Shown here: positions 1-10,000 of the stretch, piece after piece
Layout of the letters: every line of letters begins with the position of its first letter
Numbering within the stretch: position 1 is the stretch's first letter
Source: Changchengzhania lutea
GTDB lineage: Bacteria > Bacteroidota > Bacteroidia > Flavobacteriales > Flavobacteriaceae
Reading direction: 5' to 3'
Assembly: GCF_006974145.1 (NCBI RefSeq)
Contig: NZ_CP039456.1
Span: 3,968,499 to 4,032,498, forward strand
Length of the DNA: 64,000 nucleotides
Made by a program: the position numbers and the translations under genes
Notes under the pieces: generated by a model
The model's input: only the letters and a program-made list of their open reading frames with translations
Database searches by the model: none
What the model was told of the DNA's origin: nothing

Positions 1-274
1 CTGCATTGTTTACAAGAAGGTCTATTTTTCCGTACTTTTCACCAATCTTGGTAATGTTTGTGGTTACTTCTTCATCTTTTGTGACGTCGAAGCCGTAATA
101 TTCTGCAGTGATTCCTTCGGCTTTAAGCTCTTCAACTCTTTTAGCTCCTACTTCGTCTTCAATACCATTTAATATTACGGTATATCCATCTTTACCCAAT
201 CTTTTTGCTACTTCGAAACCAATACCACCAGTAGCTCCAGTAATTATTGCTACTTTTTCATTTAGATTACTCAT
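1..274 (-). CDS. Short-chain dehydrogenase/reductase, 3' end outside window (probable DEH reductase)
   Basis: Only the N-terminal part is present; the gene starts at 274 and leaves the window at position 1. The translation begins MSNLNEKVAIITGATGGIG, giving the classical SDR nucleotide-binding motif TGxxxGIG, and reaches the NNA motif that stabilises the central sheet at the window edge. SDRs in alginate loci reduce 4-deoxy-L-erythro-5-hexoseulose uronate (DEH) to 2-keto-3-deoxygluconate in the cytoplasm. That role is inferred from position: the gene lies 38 bp downstream of a uronate-type MFS transporter on the same strand, probably in one operon. The catalytic YxxxK lies outside the window, so neither substrate nor integrity can be judged. 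Confidence 0.8.
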   Translation of the reverse strand, partial: MSNLNEKVAIITGATGGIGFEVAKRLGKDGYTVILNGIEDEVGAKRVEELKAEGITAEYYGFDVTKDEEVTTNITKIGEKYGKIDLLVNNA

Positions 275-312
275 ATCTTTTAAATTTATTCTTTATGTTA
301 TACTTATTTTTC

Positions 313-1596
313 TTAATTTATTATTTCTTTTTCTACAGGTTCAATTTTTTTAATCAACATAAATATGGATATCACTGCCATTGGAGCTAAAATAGCTATT
401 ACTATAAACGCCGGTGTATACGATACAGATGCGATCATTGGGATTAACGAATTCATAATAATTACAGAAATTGCGGCAACACTTCCTGCTAATCCTGCTA
501 ATGTTCCAACTGAGGGGCCTTTTAATAAATCACTTGATATGGTCTGAATATTCCCAATGGCGAACTGAAAGCCGAAAAGAACAATGCTAACTATATATAT
601 AAATGTCATAGGGTTTTTCTCCGTTACCAAGAAAATAATACCCAGTAAGCCTACAAAAATCAAAGAACAACCGATGGTAATGGTTATCTTTCTGGCAGCA
701 TCCACTGATTTTTTCTCCATTAACTTACCAGAATACCAACCACCTAGTATACTACCAGCCATACCGCCTAGATAAGAAATCCATATGGTAGAGCCTATCT
801 CTTCTATACTAAATTCGAATTTCGAATTTAAATATAGAGGCATCCACCCTACAAAAAGCCACCATATGGGTTCAATAAAAAATCTAGAAGCCAATACGCC
901 CCACGATTCTTTATAACTTAAAATTTTCGCTACACTTAAACCTTTTCCTTTTTTTGAATCGCAAGCCTCTTTTTCAATTTGACTGTTCATAATAAGGCTT
1001 CTTTCTTTGTCGGTAATCCAAGGATGGGATTCTGGTGTTGTTTTATTTATAAATAACCAAGGAATCACCCATAGCAAACCGATTGCACCTATGATGATAA
1101 ATGTTGTTCTCCAACCAAAATGACCGTATAGAAATGCAATTAATATTGGTGCAATAACACTTCCTAATGAAGCACCCGCATTGAAAATACCTTGTGCTAT
1201 GGCCCGCTGTTTAACAGGAAACCATTCCCCATTACTTTTAACAGCTCCTGGCCAATTACCCGCTTCTCCTAATCCTAAGAGTGCTCTAAAAAGTGTTAAT
1301 GAAAATAACCCGCGTGCAAATGCATGTAATATTGATGCAACAGACCAAACAACAATAGATACCGTAAAGCCTAAACGTGTCCCAATAATATCATATAACT
1401 TGCCTGATAAAAATTTGCCCAATGCATAGGTAATCATAAAGACATTAAGCATCACTGCATAATCTGACTCATCCATACCAAGGTCCTTGCCCATTTCTGG
1501 CCACATCACCCCAAAGGCAGTTCTATCAATATAATTGATAACTGTAGCAAGACAAATTAATGTAATAATCCACCAACGTAAACCTTTAATTTTCAT
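313..1596 (-). CDS. MFS transporter, hexuronate (ExuT/ACS-like) type
   Basis: This 427-residue protein has about 12 hydrophobic segments and the N-terminal pattern of the anion:cation symporter branch of the MFS (ITLICLATVINYIDR, then GxxxGxxGxRxGF-like loop residues). The family moves hexuronates and related sugar acids across the inner membrane with protons. In this alginate locus it most likely imports unsaturated monouronate or DEH for the cytoplasmic KdgF and SDR reductase. It precedes the SDR by 38 bp and follows the GntR regulator, with a terminator-like hairpin between the regulator and itself. Substrate is inferred from context; the family assignment is firm. Confidence 0.88.
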   Translation of the reverse strand: MKIKGLRWWIITLICLATVINYIDRTAFGVMWPEMGKDLGMDESDYAVMLNVFMITYALGKFLSGKLYDIIGTRLGFTVSIVVWSVASILHAFARGLFSLTLFRALLGLGEAGNWPGAVKSNGEWFPVKQRAIAQGIFNAGASLGSVIAPILIAFLYGHFGWRTTFIIIGAIGLLWVIPWLFINKTTPESHPWITDKERSLIMNSQIEKEACDSKKGKGLSVAKILSYKESWGVLASRFFIEPIWWLFVGWMPLYLNSKFEFSIEEIGSTIWISYLGGMAGSILGGWYSGKLMEKKSVDAARKITITIGCSLIFVGLLGIIFLVTEKNPMTFIYIVSIVLFGFQFAIGNIQTISSDLLKGPSVGTLAGLAGSVAAISVIIMNSLIPMIASVSYTPAFIVIAILAPMAVISIFMLIKKIEPVEKEIIN

Positions 1597-1748
1597 CTGT
1601 TTCGTTTATTAATATTATTATAATAGGAAGTCTTCTTAAAACGAATGACTTCGTTCTAGAAAAAGGCAACATGTGCTGTTATGAATGTCATATGAATATA
1701 GCCTGACTATATTGCGTAGTACACTCCCCTCCTAAATATATTTATTCA

Positions 1749-1776
1749 AAAAATGAGAGCGTGCAATCTCATTTTT
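1749..1776 (-). terminator. Intrinsic terminator after the GntR regulator
   Basis: A perfect 10-bp inverted repeat (AAAAATGAGA / TCTCATTTTT) encloses an 8-base loop and is followed on the minus strand by a T-rich run. It sits 15 bp past the stop of the GntR-family gene, so transcripts of the regulator probably end here and the MFS gene is transcribed separately. The flanks are A/T on both sides, so it could act in both directions. Confidence 0.7.
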
Positions 1777-1790
1777 AAAATCAATTTATG

Positions 1791-2495
1791 TTATTTCACA
1801 TTATAGCAATATTGATATAATACTCTAAAATGATCTTTCATTTTTTGTTTCGCCAATGCAGGATCTTGTTTCTTAATAGCTTCATAAATATCTGTGTGTT
1901 CCTTAATACCTAAAACAGATAACCGTTTATCACAAACATGATACTTCTCAAAATTCATAATTATTTGTGGTGTGATAGATAACATAAATGTATTCATTGT
2001 ACTATTACCACTGGCCTTTGCTATTGCTAGATGAAACAACAAATCTTCTTGGACAGCATCTTCACCAGATAACACCTTTTCTTTATAGGCATCTAAAGCT
2101 TCTTTTATATTTTTTAAATCTTCATCAGTTCGTCTTAATGATGCTAACCGGACCGTTTTTAATTCTAATAATATTCTGGTTTCTACTAGCGATTTAAAAC
2201 TTGGGGCTTCTAATCTTAAAATATCATCTATCATCCCATTCATGGCTACGACACCAATGTTGGCCACAAAAGTCCCGCTTTGGGGGATCGATTTCAATAA
2301 GCCATAAAACTCTAGCTTTTGTATAGCATCTCGAACGTTGCTTCTACTTACTTCAAATTTTTCGGATAACATTCTTTCGGAAGGGAGCTTATCCCCTGGT
2401 TCAAGATTTTTATAGTTTATTAATTCTTTAATCTTACTGATAATTGAATTTTGTATTTTCTGATTATCACTTAAAGTAAGTACTTCTAATTTCAT
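1791..2495 (-). CDS. GntR/FadR-family transcriptional regulator
   Basis: The 234-residue protein has an N-terminal winged helix (about residues 12-75, with LEPGDKLPSERMLSEKFEVSRSNVRDAIQKLE, typical of GntR given here as two motifs PGDKLPSERML and VSRSNVRDAI) and a C-terminal helical FCD ligand domain (about 85-225, with acidic and His residues such as HLAIAKASGN). FadR-type regulators usually bind palindromes of the form TGGTnnnACCA, and this window has matching arrays at three promoters and one site 107 bp upstream of this gene. It is therefore the likely repressor of the alginate genes, released by DEH, KDG or a related sugar acid. The link between protein and sites is inference. Confidence 0.9.
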   Translation of the reverse strand: MKLEVLTLSDNQKIQNSIISKIKELINYKNLEPGDKLPSERMLSEKFEVSRSNVRDAIQKLEFYGLLKSIPQSGTFVANIGVVAMNGMIDDILRLEAPSFKSLVETRILLELKTVRLASLRRTDEDLKNIKEALDAYKEKVLSGEDAVQEDLLFHLAIAKASGNSTMNTFMLSITPQIIMNFEKYHVCDKRLSVLGIKEHTDIYEAIKKQDPALAKQKMKDHFRVLYQYCYNVK

Positions 2496-2601
2496 ATATT
2501 ACAATTTAATGCTCAAATAGTTACTGTTGCAACTTCTACACAATGATTCCTCTAATTACTAATTTATTTCCTTTACTAGCTAATCTCATTATATCCATAA
2601 A

Positions 2602-2613
2602 TTGGTTAACCAA
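2602..2613. promoter_or_regulatory. GntR-type operator, single palindrome
   Basis: A perfect 12-bp palindrome TTGGTTAACCAA lies between the GntR gene and the PL7 gene upstream of it. It matches the sites in the arrays at 10.47, 13.20 and 24.73 kb. Its position suggests autoregulation of the GntR gene. Confidence 0.6.
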
Positions 2614-2673
2614 ACAATGTGGTTAAAATTAAGTAAAACGGTTTAAATTATTTGCTTTTTTAATTCATATTTT

Positions 2674-2696
2674 ACTGGCCGTAATTAACGACCAGT
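2674..2696. terminator. Hairpin after the SusCD-PL7 unit (possible terminator)
   Basis: ACTGG and CCAGT arms, extended by two more pairs after one mismatch, lie 40 bp past the stop of the last PL7 gene. No clear T-run follows on the minus strand, so termination is uncertain; it could also stabilise the mRNA end. Confidence 0.35.
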
Positions 2697-2735
2697 GAAA
2701 CATGACAAAAACTAACTCAAACTCAATTTCAATTA

Positions 2736-3686
2736 TTAATGTTTTACTTCTAAATTATAATATTTGACAGTTGAAAAAGCACCTTCATCTTTTGTAACCA
2801 AATAGTTCCCTGCCTTAAAGTAATTTTCGAAAACACCCCATTTCTGAATATGGATATCATCATAAACTTTATTTTCCTTGTCATTTAAAATAACTTCCAT
2901 TCTACCTTCTGCAGCTTTAATTTCTAAAGTAAACGGATCGAATCCTACATATTCTTCAAAGGTATATCCTTCAGCATCTCCCCAAGCATCTGTATATAAT
3001 ATCTCGGTGTCTGAGGCATTTAAGTTTTTTAATATTTTAGTTGTCACCCTAACTTTACCATAGGTCCAATAAAGCTTTAAAATTGGTGGTGCGTTATTAT
3101 CGGCTTGACCAATTAAATCTCGTTGTGCATTTGTTAGCCTACCGTGAATTTGCATGATAATTGTTCTATGGTATTTATTATCGGTATCCTTCGACACGTC
3201 TCCCATCTGCAACTTACCTTTCATATTACCTCCTTGCTTGAAAGTCCAATTTGTATTGTTACTTCCTGGTACCATTTGTTCTCTTAGCTCGGTTCTGGAA
3301 TAGGACGAGTTTGCTGTTGAGGCTCCTGGGTAGGTGTAAAACACTAAAGCTCCGTTTATAGAATCATTATAAAAAAATGGTTTTAATATGCCATTAGTCC
3401 CATAATTTAAAATCTCTGGTGGTTTAACTTCTGTAGGGTTCCCAATTGGCAGTGTCACTTTCCAATTATTTAAGTCTATATTCGGCAACTTATACGCTAC
3501 TTCTTCAGTTTCCTCTGGCCCTTCTTCCCCTAACTCTTCTTCTAATATTATTTTATTTTCTTCATCGGTATTATTAGAAGAACAGCCAAACATTATGGCA
3601 AAAGCCATCATGGCTAAAAAAAAACTCTTAATACTTACCATATGTAATATTGTTTTGCTCAACTGAAAATAACTTTTAATGACCAA
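2736..3686 (-). CDS. Alginate lyase, PL7 family, lipoprotein
   Basis: This 316-residue protein shows the three PL7 signatures in order: SRTELREQ, QIHG and YFKAGNY, which line the catalytic groove of the beta-jelly-roll lyase (Arg, Gln/His and Tyr of the active site). The lipobox IMFGC (Cys35) marks an outer-membrane lipoprotein, followed by an acidic linker. Met16 is a more natural signal-peptide start than Met1; from Met1 the gene overlaps the upstream lyase by 11 bp, from Met16 there is a 34-bp gap. It is a paralogue of the neighbouring PL7 protein and would cleave alginate by beta-elimination at the cell surface. Confidence 0.92.
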   Translation of the reverse strand: MVIKSYFQLSKTILHMVSIKSFFLAMMAFAIMFGCSSNNTDEENKIILEEELGEEGPEETEEVAYKLPNIDLNNWKVTLPIGNPTEVKPPEILNYGTNGILKPFFYNDSINGALVFYTYPGASTANSSYSRTELREQMVPGSNNTNWTFKQGGNMKGKLQMGDVSKDTDNKYHRTIIMQIHGRLTNAQRDLIGQADNNAPPILKLYWTYGKVRVTTKILKNLNASDTEILYTDAWGDAEGYTFEEYVGFDPFTLEIKAAEGRMEVILNDKENKVYDDIHIQKWGVFENYFKAGNYLVTKDEGAFSTVKYYNLEVKH

Positions 3687-4599
3687 CCTCTAATTCGTAA
3701 AACATGACTTTTGAAAATGATCCTTCATCTCTACTTTGAAAATAGTTTCCTGCTTTAAAATAGTTTTCGAAAATACCCCATCTGCGCATGTGAATATTTT
3801 CATAAACTTTATATTCATTATTATTTAGGACTACAACCATTTTTCCGTCAGACACTTTTACTTCAAGTGTAAATTTTCTAAAACCCACTTCTTGTTCAAA
3901 ATTAAAACCTTCATCATTATCCCATGCATCTTCGTGAAGTAACTCTTCATCGGTGGCATGTATGTTTTTTAATACTTTTGTTTTTATCCTAACCTTACCA
4001 TTATCCCAATATATTTTTAAAATAGGTGGTGCGTTATTATCATCTTCTCCTATTAAATCGCGTTGTTCATTGGTTAAACGCCCATGTATTTGCATAATAA
4101 TGGTTCTGTGGTATTTCCCATTAGAATCTCTAGTTGTGGCTTCCATGGCTAACTTACCTTTCATATAAGCGCCTTGTGCAAATGTCCAGTTTACGTTATT
4201 ATTACCTGGCATTATTTGCTCTCTTAATTCGGATCTAGTATACTTAGTATTTCTAGTTTTAGAATTGGTTGGCATGGCATGAAATACGATAGCACCTTGG
4301 GTTGAATCGATATACATGTAAGGCTTTGCCATCTCATTACTAGCGAAATCAAGAATTTCCGGCGGATCAATTTCATAAGGCTTTCCATCGTTATTCGTAG
4401 CTGGCAACGTGACTTTCCAGTGGCTTAAATCTATATTAGGTAGTTTATATTTTTTCCGTTTCTTCTTTTTCTTTTTAGATTTCTTTTCAATTTTAAAACC
4501 CGATTCTGTAACGTCACTTTTCTTGTTTTGAGAAGTAACGCTAACAGATAGAAATATTGATAAGATGATTACTAATAGTTCTTTTCGGAAGTTTTTCAT
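3676..4599 (-). CDS. Alginate lyase, PL7 family, with lysine-rich linker
   Basis: A 307-residue PL7 lyase with motifs RSELREQ, QIHG and YFKAGNYFQ. A Sec signal peptide (about residues 1-23, ending VTSQ) lacks a lipobox cysteine, so the enzyme is probably periplasmic or secreted. Residues about 39-52 are nearly all Lys/Arg, a strongly basic linker not seen in the paralogue; it may bind polyanionic alginate or the cell surface (inference). The catalytic domains of the two PL7 proteins are clearly related along their length, suggesting tandem duplication. It lies 17 bp after the PKD protein gene in the SusCD unit. Confidence 0.92.
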   Translation of the reverse strand: MKNFRKELLVIILSIFLSVSVTSQNKKSDVTESGFKIEKKSKKKKKKRKKYKLPNIDLSHWKVTLPATNNDGKPYEIDPPEILDFASNEMAKPYMYIDSTQGAIVFHAMPTNSKTRNTKYTRSELREQIMPGNNNVNWTFAQGAYMKGKLAMEATTRDSNGKYHRTIIMQIHGRLTNEQRDLIGEDDNNAPPILKIYWDNGKVRIKTKVLKNIHATDEELLHEDAWDNDEGFNFEQEVGFRKFTLEVKVSDGKMVVVLNNNEYKVYENIHMRRWGIFENYFKAGNYFQSRDEGSFSKVMFYELEVGH

Positions 4600-4616
4600 T
4601 AATAATGGATTATAAA

Positions 4617-5558
4617 TTATAACCTTGGGTATACCTTAACATTATCTACATATAAATCTACAGGAGTAACCGCCCACAACCATATAGATATTAGTCCAGA
4701 ATCATTTGAAGTAAAATCAACTTTAACTTGAGTAAATGTTGTTTTCCCTTTAACCTCCGTTCCTAGATAAGTAACTATCGCATTTCCTGCAAGAGACTGA
4801 TTAAGTGCATCAACACCATCGGTAAAATGACCATCAAGAATTTCGGCAACCATTCTTCTGCCACCTATTGGATCGTCTGCTGTATCGTCTTTTATAGCAT
4901 ATTCAAATTCTAGAGTATATTCCCAATTAGGAGATACTACAAGTGCTTGGTACGCATGCCTTGTATCACTACTGGCCCACTCTGCTGCAGACCTTCTTCT
5001 ATTCCATTTTGCTCCTCTTGTTTTTGCCCCATTATCTGTTCCATCATACAGCAACCAAGACCCATCGCCACTAGATTCAAAACCATTATTTGACCATCCG
5101 TTTGAAAATGAAATTTTCCAATTATTACTACTATCTTCCATATCTCCGTTTAAAACGTCTGGATTAATGGGAACAAATCTATCTACTACTTCTACCTCCA
5201 AGGTTGTAGAGGCAGATGCTCCATTTGCATCACCAGCCGTGAGTGTTACCGGATAGGTACCTTCGCCTCCCTCAAACGTATAGGTAGGATCTTGTTCTGT
5301 TGAAGTATCTCCTCCTCCAAAATCCCAAAGAAACGTGGTAGATTCTGTAGCAAGGTTATTGAATTGAATGGTATTAAAATCTCTCTCTCCAGGAACATAC
5401 GAAAAGTCCGCTGTTGGTAAAAAATTATCAGCTTGAGAGTTAGCATCTGGTAAATCATCTCTAAAAAGACTGTCATCACAACTAAATATAAAACTAGCTG
5501 TAACTATACAAAAAAGCAATAATGCTGTTTTATGGAAAATATTTACTTTATTTTTCAT
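4617..5558 (-). CDS. PKD-domain surface glycan-binding lipoprotein (SusE-position protein)
   Basis: The 313-residue protein has a lipoprotein signal (ASFIFSC, Cys27) followed by Asp-Asp, a Bacteroidota surface-export type sequence. Residues about 48-126 form a PKD domain (TTFLWDFGGG ... GTYPVTLTA). The remaining ~180 residues look like a beta-sandwich carbohydrate-binding module, with NGDMED at its start and LYVDNVKVY at its end as in CBM4/16-like folds. It directly follows susD by 18 bp, the usual place for surface glycan-binding proteins. It most likely captures alginate chains at the outer membrane; binding is inferred. Confidence 0.85.
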   Translation of the reverse strand: MKNKVNIFHKTALLLFCIVTASFIFSCDDSLFRDDLPDANSQADNFLPTADFSYVPGERDFNTIQFNNLATESTTFLWDFGGGDTSTEQDPTYTFEGGEGTYPVTLTAGDANGASASTTLEVEVVDRFVPINPDVLNGDMEDSSNNWKISFSNGWSNNGFESSGDGSWLLYDGTDNGAKTRGAKWNRRRSAAEWASSDTRHAYQALVVSPNWEYTLEFEYAIKDDTADDPIGGRRMVAEILDGHFTDGVDALNQSLAGNAIVTYLGTEVKGKTTFTQVKVDFTSNDSGLISIWLWAVTPVDLYVDNVKVYPRL

Positions 5559-5576
5559 AGTTTTTTATTTTAAATA

Positions 5577-7043
5577 TTAATATCCTGGGTTTTGTGTTAA
5601 TAGGCCTCCACTTAAATTTATTTCTCTTGCCGGAATTGGCAATAATAAGGCTCTGCTATTATAGATATATCCCATTTCTGCAGCATGGGCACTCAATACA
5701 GCATCTGCAACACCAAATCTAATGAGATCGAACCAGCGCTGGTTCTCAAATGCTAATTCTACACGTCTTTCAAGTAAAAGTTCTTCTTTTGTGATGCTTG
5801 TTATCATATTTGGAGCAGTATCTGGAAACGCTCTATCTCTTATCCTTTGAAAAGAACTCAAAGCACCAGCGCCAACAGTTGCCGCACCTCCTGCCAAAAC
5901 TGCTTCAACGTGCATCAAAAGTACATCGGCAAAACGTATAGCAATATAATCGTTACCGGCATTACGCGCGTTAGGCCCATAAGGGTCAGGATCTGCATTA
6001 ATATCGAATCCATCAGGGAAAAACTTAGCGACTTCATTTTCATCATCTGGAAGGTTACCGTCCAAATTAGTAATAGAAACTGCTGTTCTCTCTCCTCCAA
6101 ATGCATCAAAATCGGCCTTAAGGTTGGCATTAACTATGTTTTGACCATCTTCTCTACCTGCACGTACAAACGAAGTAAATTCAGAAGAAAAACTTTGGCT
6201 TTCTTGAGCATTTCCTGACTGATATTGAATAGCAAAAATAATTTCATTATTCAATTCAGAATAAAATACGTCGGAATAATTAGGTTCTAACTCAAATTGA
6301 CCACTGTTAATTATGGCTTCACACAATTGCTGTGCCCCAGAATAATTAGGGCTTGCCTGTGTTAAATATACCTTTGCCAATAAAGCTTGAGCCGCAGCTT
6401 TTGATGCTCTAGATTTATAAGTGTTGTCTAGTACATTAATGGCTTCTTGAAAATCTTCTATAATTTGTGTATATACGTCTGCTACAGGCACTCTGGTAAA
6501 AAGAGGCGTTTTATCATCCGCAGGACCTATTACTGTAATAACCAATGGTACATCACCAAACAATCTAACTAATTTAAAATAAGCATAAGCTCTTAAAAAT
6601 TTAGCTTCGGCTGTATATTTCGCTTGATTACCTGCATCAGCAATATCAATAAAATTAAGGACATTATTCGCTCTGAAAATAGCTTCATACATAGACGCCC
6701 AATAATCTTCAGATTCCACATTGTTGGCATTCACCACATATCTGTGAAAATCTGACTTTGAACCTTCGAGTGTTGCATTTCTCGTATTATCGGTGCGATG
6801 CTCTGTTAAAAGATGTTCAAATTGCACCCCTCTGTTAAAATTACCAATATTTGTTTCAGTATTTTCGTTTACTCCTTGAAAGGCATCATAAATTCCTATA
6901 ACCCCCGCCAACACATCTGAATCAGATTGGAAAAATGCATCCACTGCCACTGCAGTATCTGGTAATGGGTTTAAAAACTCGTCACTGCAGGAAGTGAAGA
7001 TAAATCCTGTAATGGCAAAGACTAAATATTTTATATGTTTCAT
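5577..7043 (-). CDS. susD: SusD/RagB-family outer-membrane lipoprotein
   Basis: A 488-residue SusD protein with lipobox IFTSC (Cys19), the N-terminal helical TPR-like region (KAKFLRAYAYFKLVRLFGDVPL motif, here LRAYAYFKLVRLFGDVPLV) and the C-terminal signature ELAFENQRWFDLIRFG. SusD proteins form the lid of the SusCD transporter and bind oligosaccharides before import. Its gene is 18 bp after susC and just before the PKD protein and two PL7 lyases, so the substrate is almost certainly alginate oligosaccharide. Confidence 0.96.
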   Translation of the reverse strand: MKHIKYLVFAITGFIFTSCSDEFLNPLPDTAVAVDAFFQSDSDVLAGVIGIYDAFQGVNENTETNIGNFNRGVQFEHLLTEHRTDNTRNATLEGSKSDFHRYVVNANNVESEDYWASMYEAIFRANNVLNFIDIADAGNQAKYTAEAKFLRAYAYFKLVRLFGDVPLVITVIGPADDKTPLFTRVPVADVYTQIIEDFQEAINVLDNTYKSRASKAAAQALLAKVYLTQASPNYSGAQQLCEAIINSGQFELEPNYSDVFYSELNNEIIFAIQYQSGNAQESQSFSSEFTSFVRAGREDGQNIVNANLKADFDAFGGERTAVSITNLDGNLPDDENEVAKFFPDGFDINADPDPYGPNARNAGNDYIAIRFADVLLMHVEAVLAGGAATVGAGALSSFQRIRDRAFPDTAPNMITSITKEELLLERRVELAFENQRWFDLIRFGVADAVLSAHAAEMGYIYNSRALLLPIPAREINLSGGLLTQNPGY

Positions 7044-7061
7044 AATTTGTTCTTTATTAAA

Positions 7062-10000
7062 TTAAAAATCAATGTTTAGACCGAATGTTACCGTTTTATA
7101 TATTGGTGTACCCGCTCTTTGCGATCCATAAGCTCTAGGATTATCGACATCTACATGCTCTGGGTTAAAACCGTGGTAATCATCTGCAGTGATATAAATC
7201 AAATTCTGAGCGGTGGCGTAAAGTCTTAGTCCTGTAACCCCTAATTTTGCTGTGATATCATCTGGCATATTGTACCCAAGATTTACATTACGTAATGAAA
7301 AGTAGTCTGCACTTGCAATAACCTCACTTGTTAACACCTTTTCTTGAATGAAGGATTCGTGTGGTACAAGACCATCAGTAACTGCTTGTGCTTCTCCCCC
7401 ACTTCTGGTTCTGTTTCCAAACCAATTATAGAAATATTGATCCCCTATATTATTTACCTGGGCGCCAAGGCTACCTTGTAACATAAAAGAGAAATCAAAG
7501 GCTCCAAATTTAAATTCATTAGTAAAACTGTACACCAAATCTGGATAAGGATCTCCTAAAATAGTTTTGTCATCATCGGTAATGATACCATCTCCATTTA
7601 AATCTTTCACTATAGTGTCATCAGCTTGACCGTTAATTCGATTCCAAGGATTGTCTACATATGTTGTTCTAAATTCATCATCACTATAAGTTTCGTCTAC
7701 TACAAAGCCCCAGAAAGATGATATGGGTTCGCCTATTCGGTTAATCCATTGCGAATTTCTACCATAAGTATCTTCTATTAACGCGTTGTTCGAATCACCA
7801 AAACTGAGTAGTTCATTTTGGTTGGTGGACGCAATTAAAGTCGAATTCCAAGAAAATTTCTCGCTGGAAACATTTCTCGTTCTCAACTCCAATTCCCATC
7901 CCCTGTTTTGCACTTTACCTAAATTTACAATACCACCATTAAATCCAGTAACATAAGACACTGGGTTAAATAACAGTAATTCATCACTGGTTCTTTGATA
8001 AAAATCCAGCGATCCAGATATTTTATTATTTAAAAATCCGAATTCCACTGCAGGATTTAATTCCTCTGAAGCTTCCCACTGTAACAATGGGTTTGCAATA
8101 TTTAGTGACGAAACACCAGCAGCTATATTGCCATCAACAACTGCGTTGGAATTTTGTAACAACGCCAAATAGGGCCATGCGTTTACAACATCGCTACCTA
8201 CATTAAAATTCTCAGCACCAGTAAGGCCGTAACTCACTCTAAACTTTAATTTGCTTAGAAAATCACTATCCCTTAAGAAATCTTCTTTATGAGCATTCCA
8301 ACCTATAGATGCCGCTGGGAAATTACCATACTTTGTTTCTCTACCAAAAACGGAACTACCATCACGTCTAAAAGAAACGGACACTAAGTATTTATCAGCA
8401 AAAGCATAATTAATCCTACCAAAATAACCTACCTTTTTCAGCTCTGTATTGGATTCCAAATATTCGGCAATTGCCGTAGCACCTTGTAAGTTTTTAAGTA
8501 AATCGTTAGAAAACCCATTGCCTGTAACCTCACTATTTTCGCTTTTTCTCTGTTGTATGGTCATACCTGCTAATAGATCAAATTCATGATTACCAAATAC
8601 TTTGCTATAATGTAAAGTATTATCTGAAATCAGTCTAGTTCTATTTCTATTCTGCAAATTATATTGCGCTCTACTATTTCCGGCAGCATGATGTAATGTA
8701 CCATCATATCTTGTTCGCTTTCTTTGTTCCAAAGTAACCCCCAAAGATGTTTTTGCCGTAAGCCCGTCTAAAATTTCAACACTTAAAAATGTAGAACCAT
8801 ATAGCTTCGTATTATACTCATAATGTTCTCTCTCAACATATTGTGCATATGGATTTGAATCACCTGAAGTACGAGGTCTACTTGTGCTTCCATCTCCATT
8901 TATATCTAAGTTTAACAAATGGTTTTCATAGAAGTAATCCCCTATACCCACATCTGGATAAGACCCACGATTTATAAACTGAAGGGTTTCTGCTGTATGA
9001 TAAATAGGTAACCAAGGTGATTGGCGTATTGGATTATGAATTGATGTTGGTAAACGTCTTTGTTTTGTGTAAGACGGTGTGGCACTTAGCCCAAATCTCA
9101 CTTTTTTACCCAATTTTGAATCTACCTTCAAACTTGCAGTATATAATTTGTAATCATCTGTTATTACTACACCTTCATCATGAAGGTATCTTAAGGATGT
9201 ACTGAACTTAGTAGTCTCGGAACCTCCTCGTGCGGCAAAAGAATGACTTGTTACGTTTCCTCCATCAAAGAAAACATCTTGCCAATCCCTGTCAATTCCA
9301 GTAGTAGCAACTAATAATTGGGCATATTGCGTTTCATTAGAAAGTTCTCCAGTTTGAGCCAGCTCCTTTTTAGCCCAACTTGAAACACTTTTTCTATAAT
9401 CATCACTTCCATGCGCATCTTTAAAACCCGTGTAGGTTTGATAGCTAAATTTTGTTTTACCTTCCTTACCACGCTTTGTAGTAATCATGATGACCCCATT
9501 AGATCCTTCACTACCATAAATAGCTGCAGATGCGGCATCTTTTAAAACTTCAAAAGACTCAACATCATTCATATCAAGATTACCAAGAAAGTCTGAACTT
9601 ACTACTATCCCATCAACTACAACCGCAGGACCAGAGTCAGCAGTAATAGAACCAACCCCTCTAATGGTAATGGTGGGAGCACCACCAGCTTCTGCATTGG
9701 TAGCTTGAATATTTACACCTGATACTTGGCCTATAAGAGCATCATCTACTCTTGATACTGCTATTTGGTCTAAATCATCATTAACAACTTTAGAGATAGC
9801 TCCAGTAAGGTGAGATTTTTTCTGAGTACCATAACCCACAACAACAACCTCATCCAATTGAGCCAAATCTTCAGCTAATGAGATATTAATAGTTGTTTGG
9901 TTACCAATTATTTGTACTTGTGTAGTAAATCCAATATAAGTGAATTGTAACACCTCTCCTTCATTGGCTTGTATTTGATAGTTTCCGTCGAAATCGGTGG

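Noticed and set aside
9894-9906. TTTGGTTACCAA-like sequence as another GntR operator
   Set aside because: It lies inside the susC coding region, has one base fewer between half-sites, and is far from any promoter.
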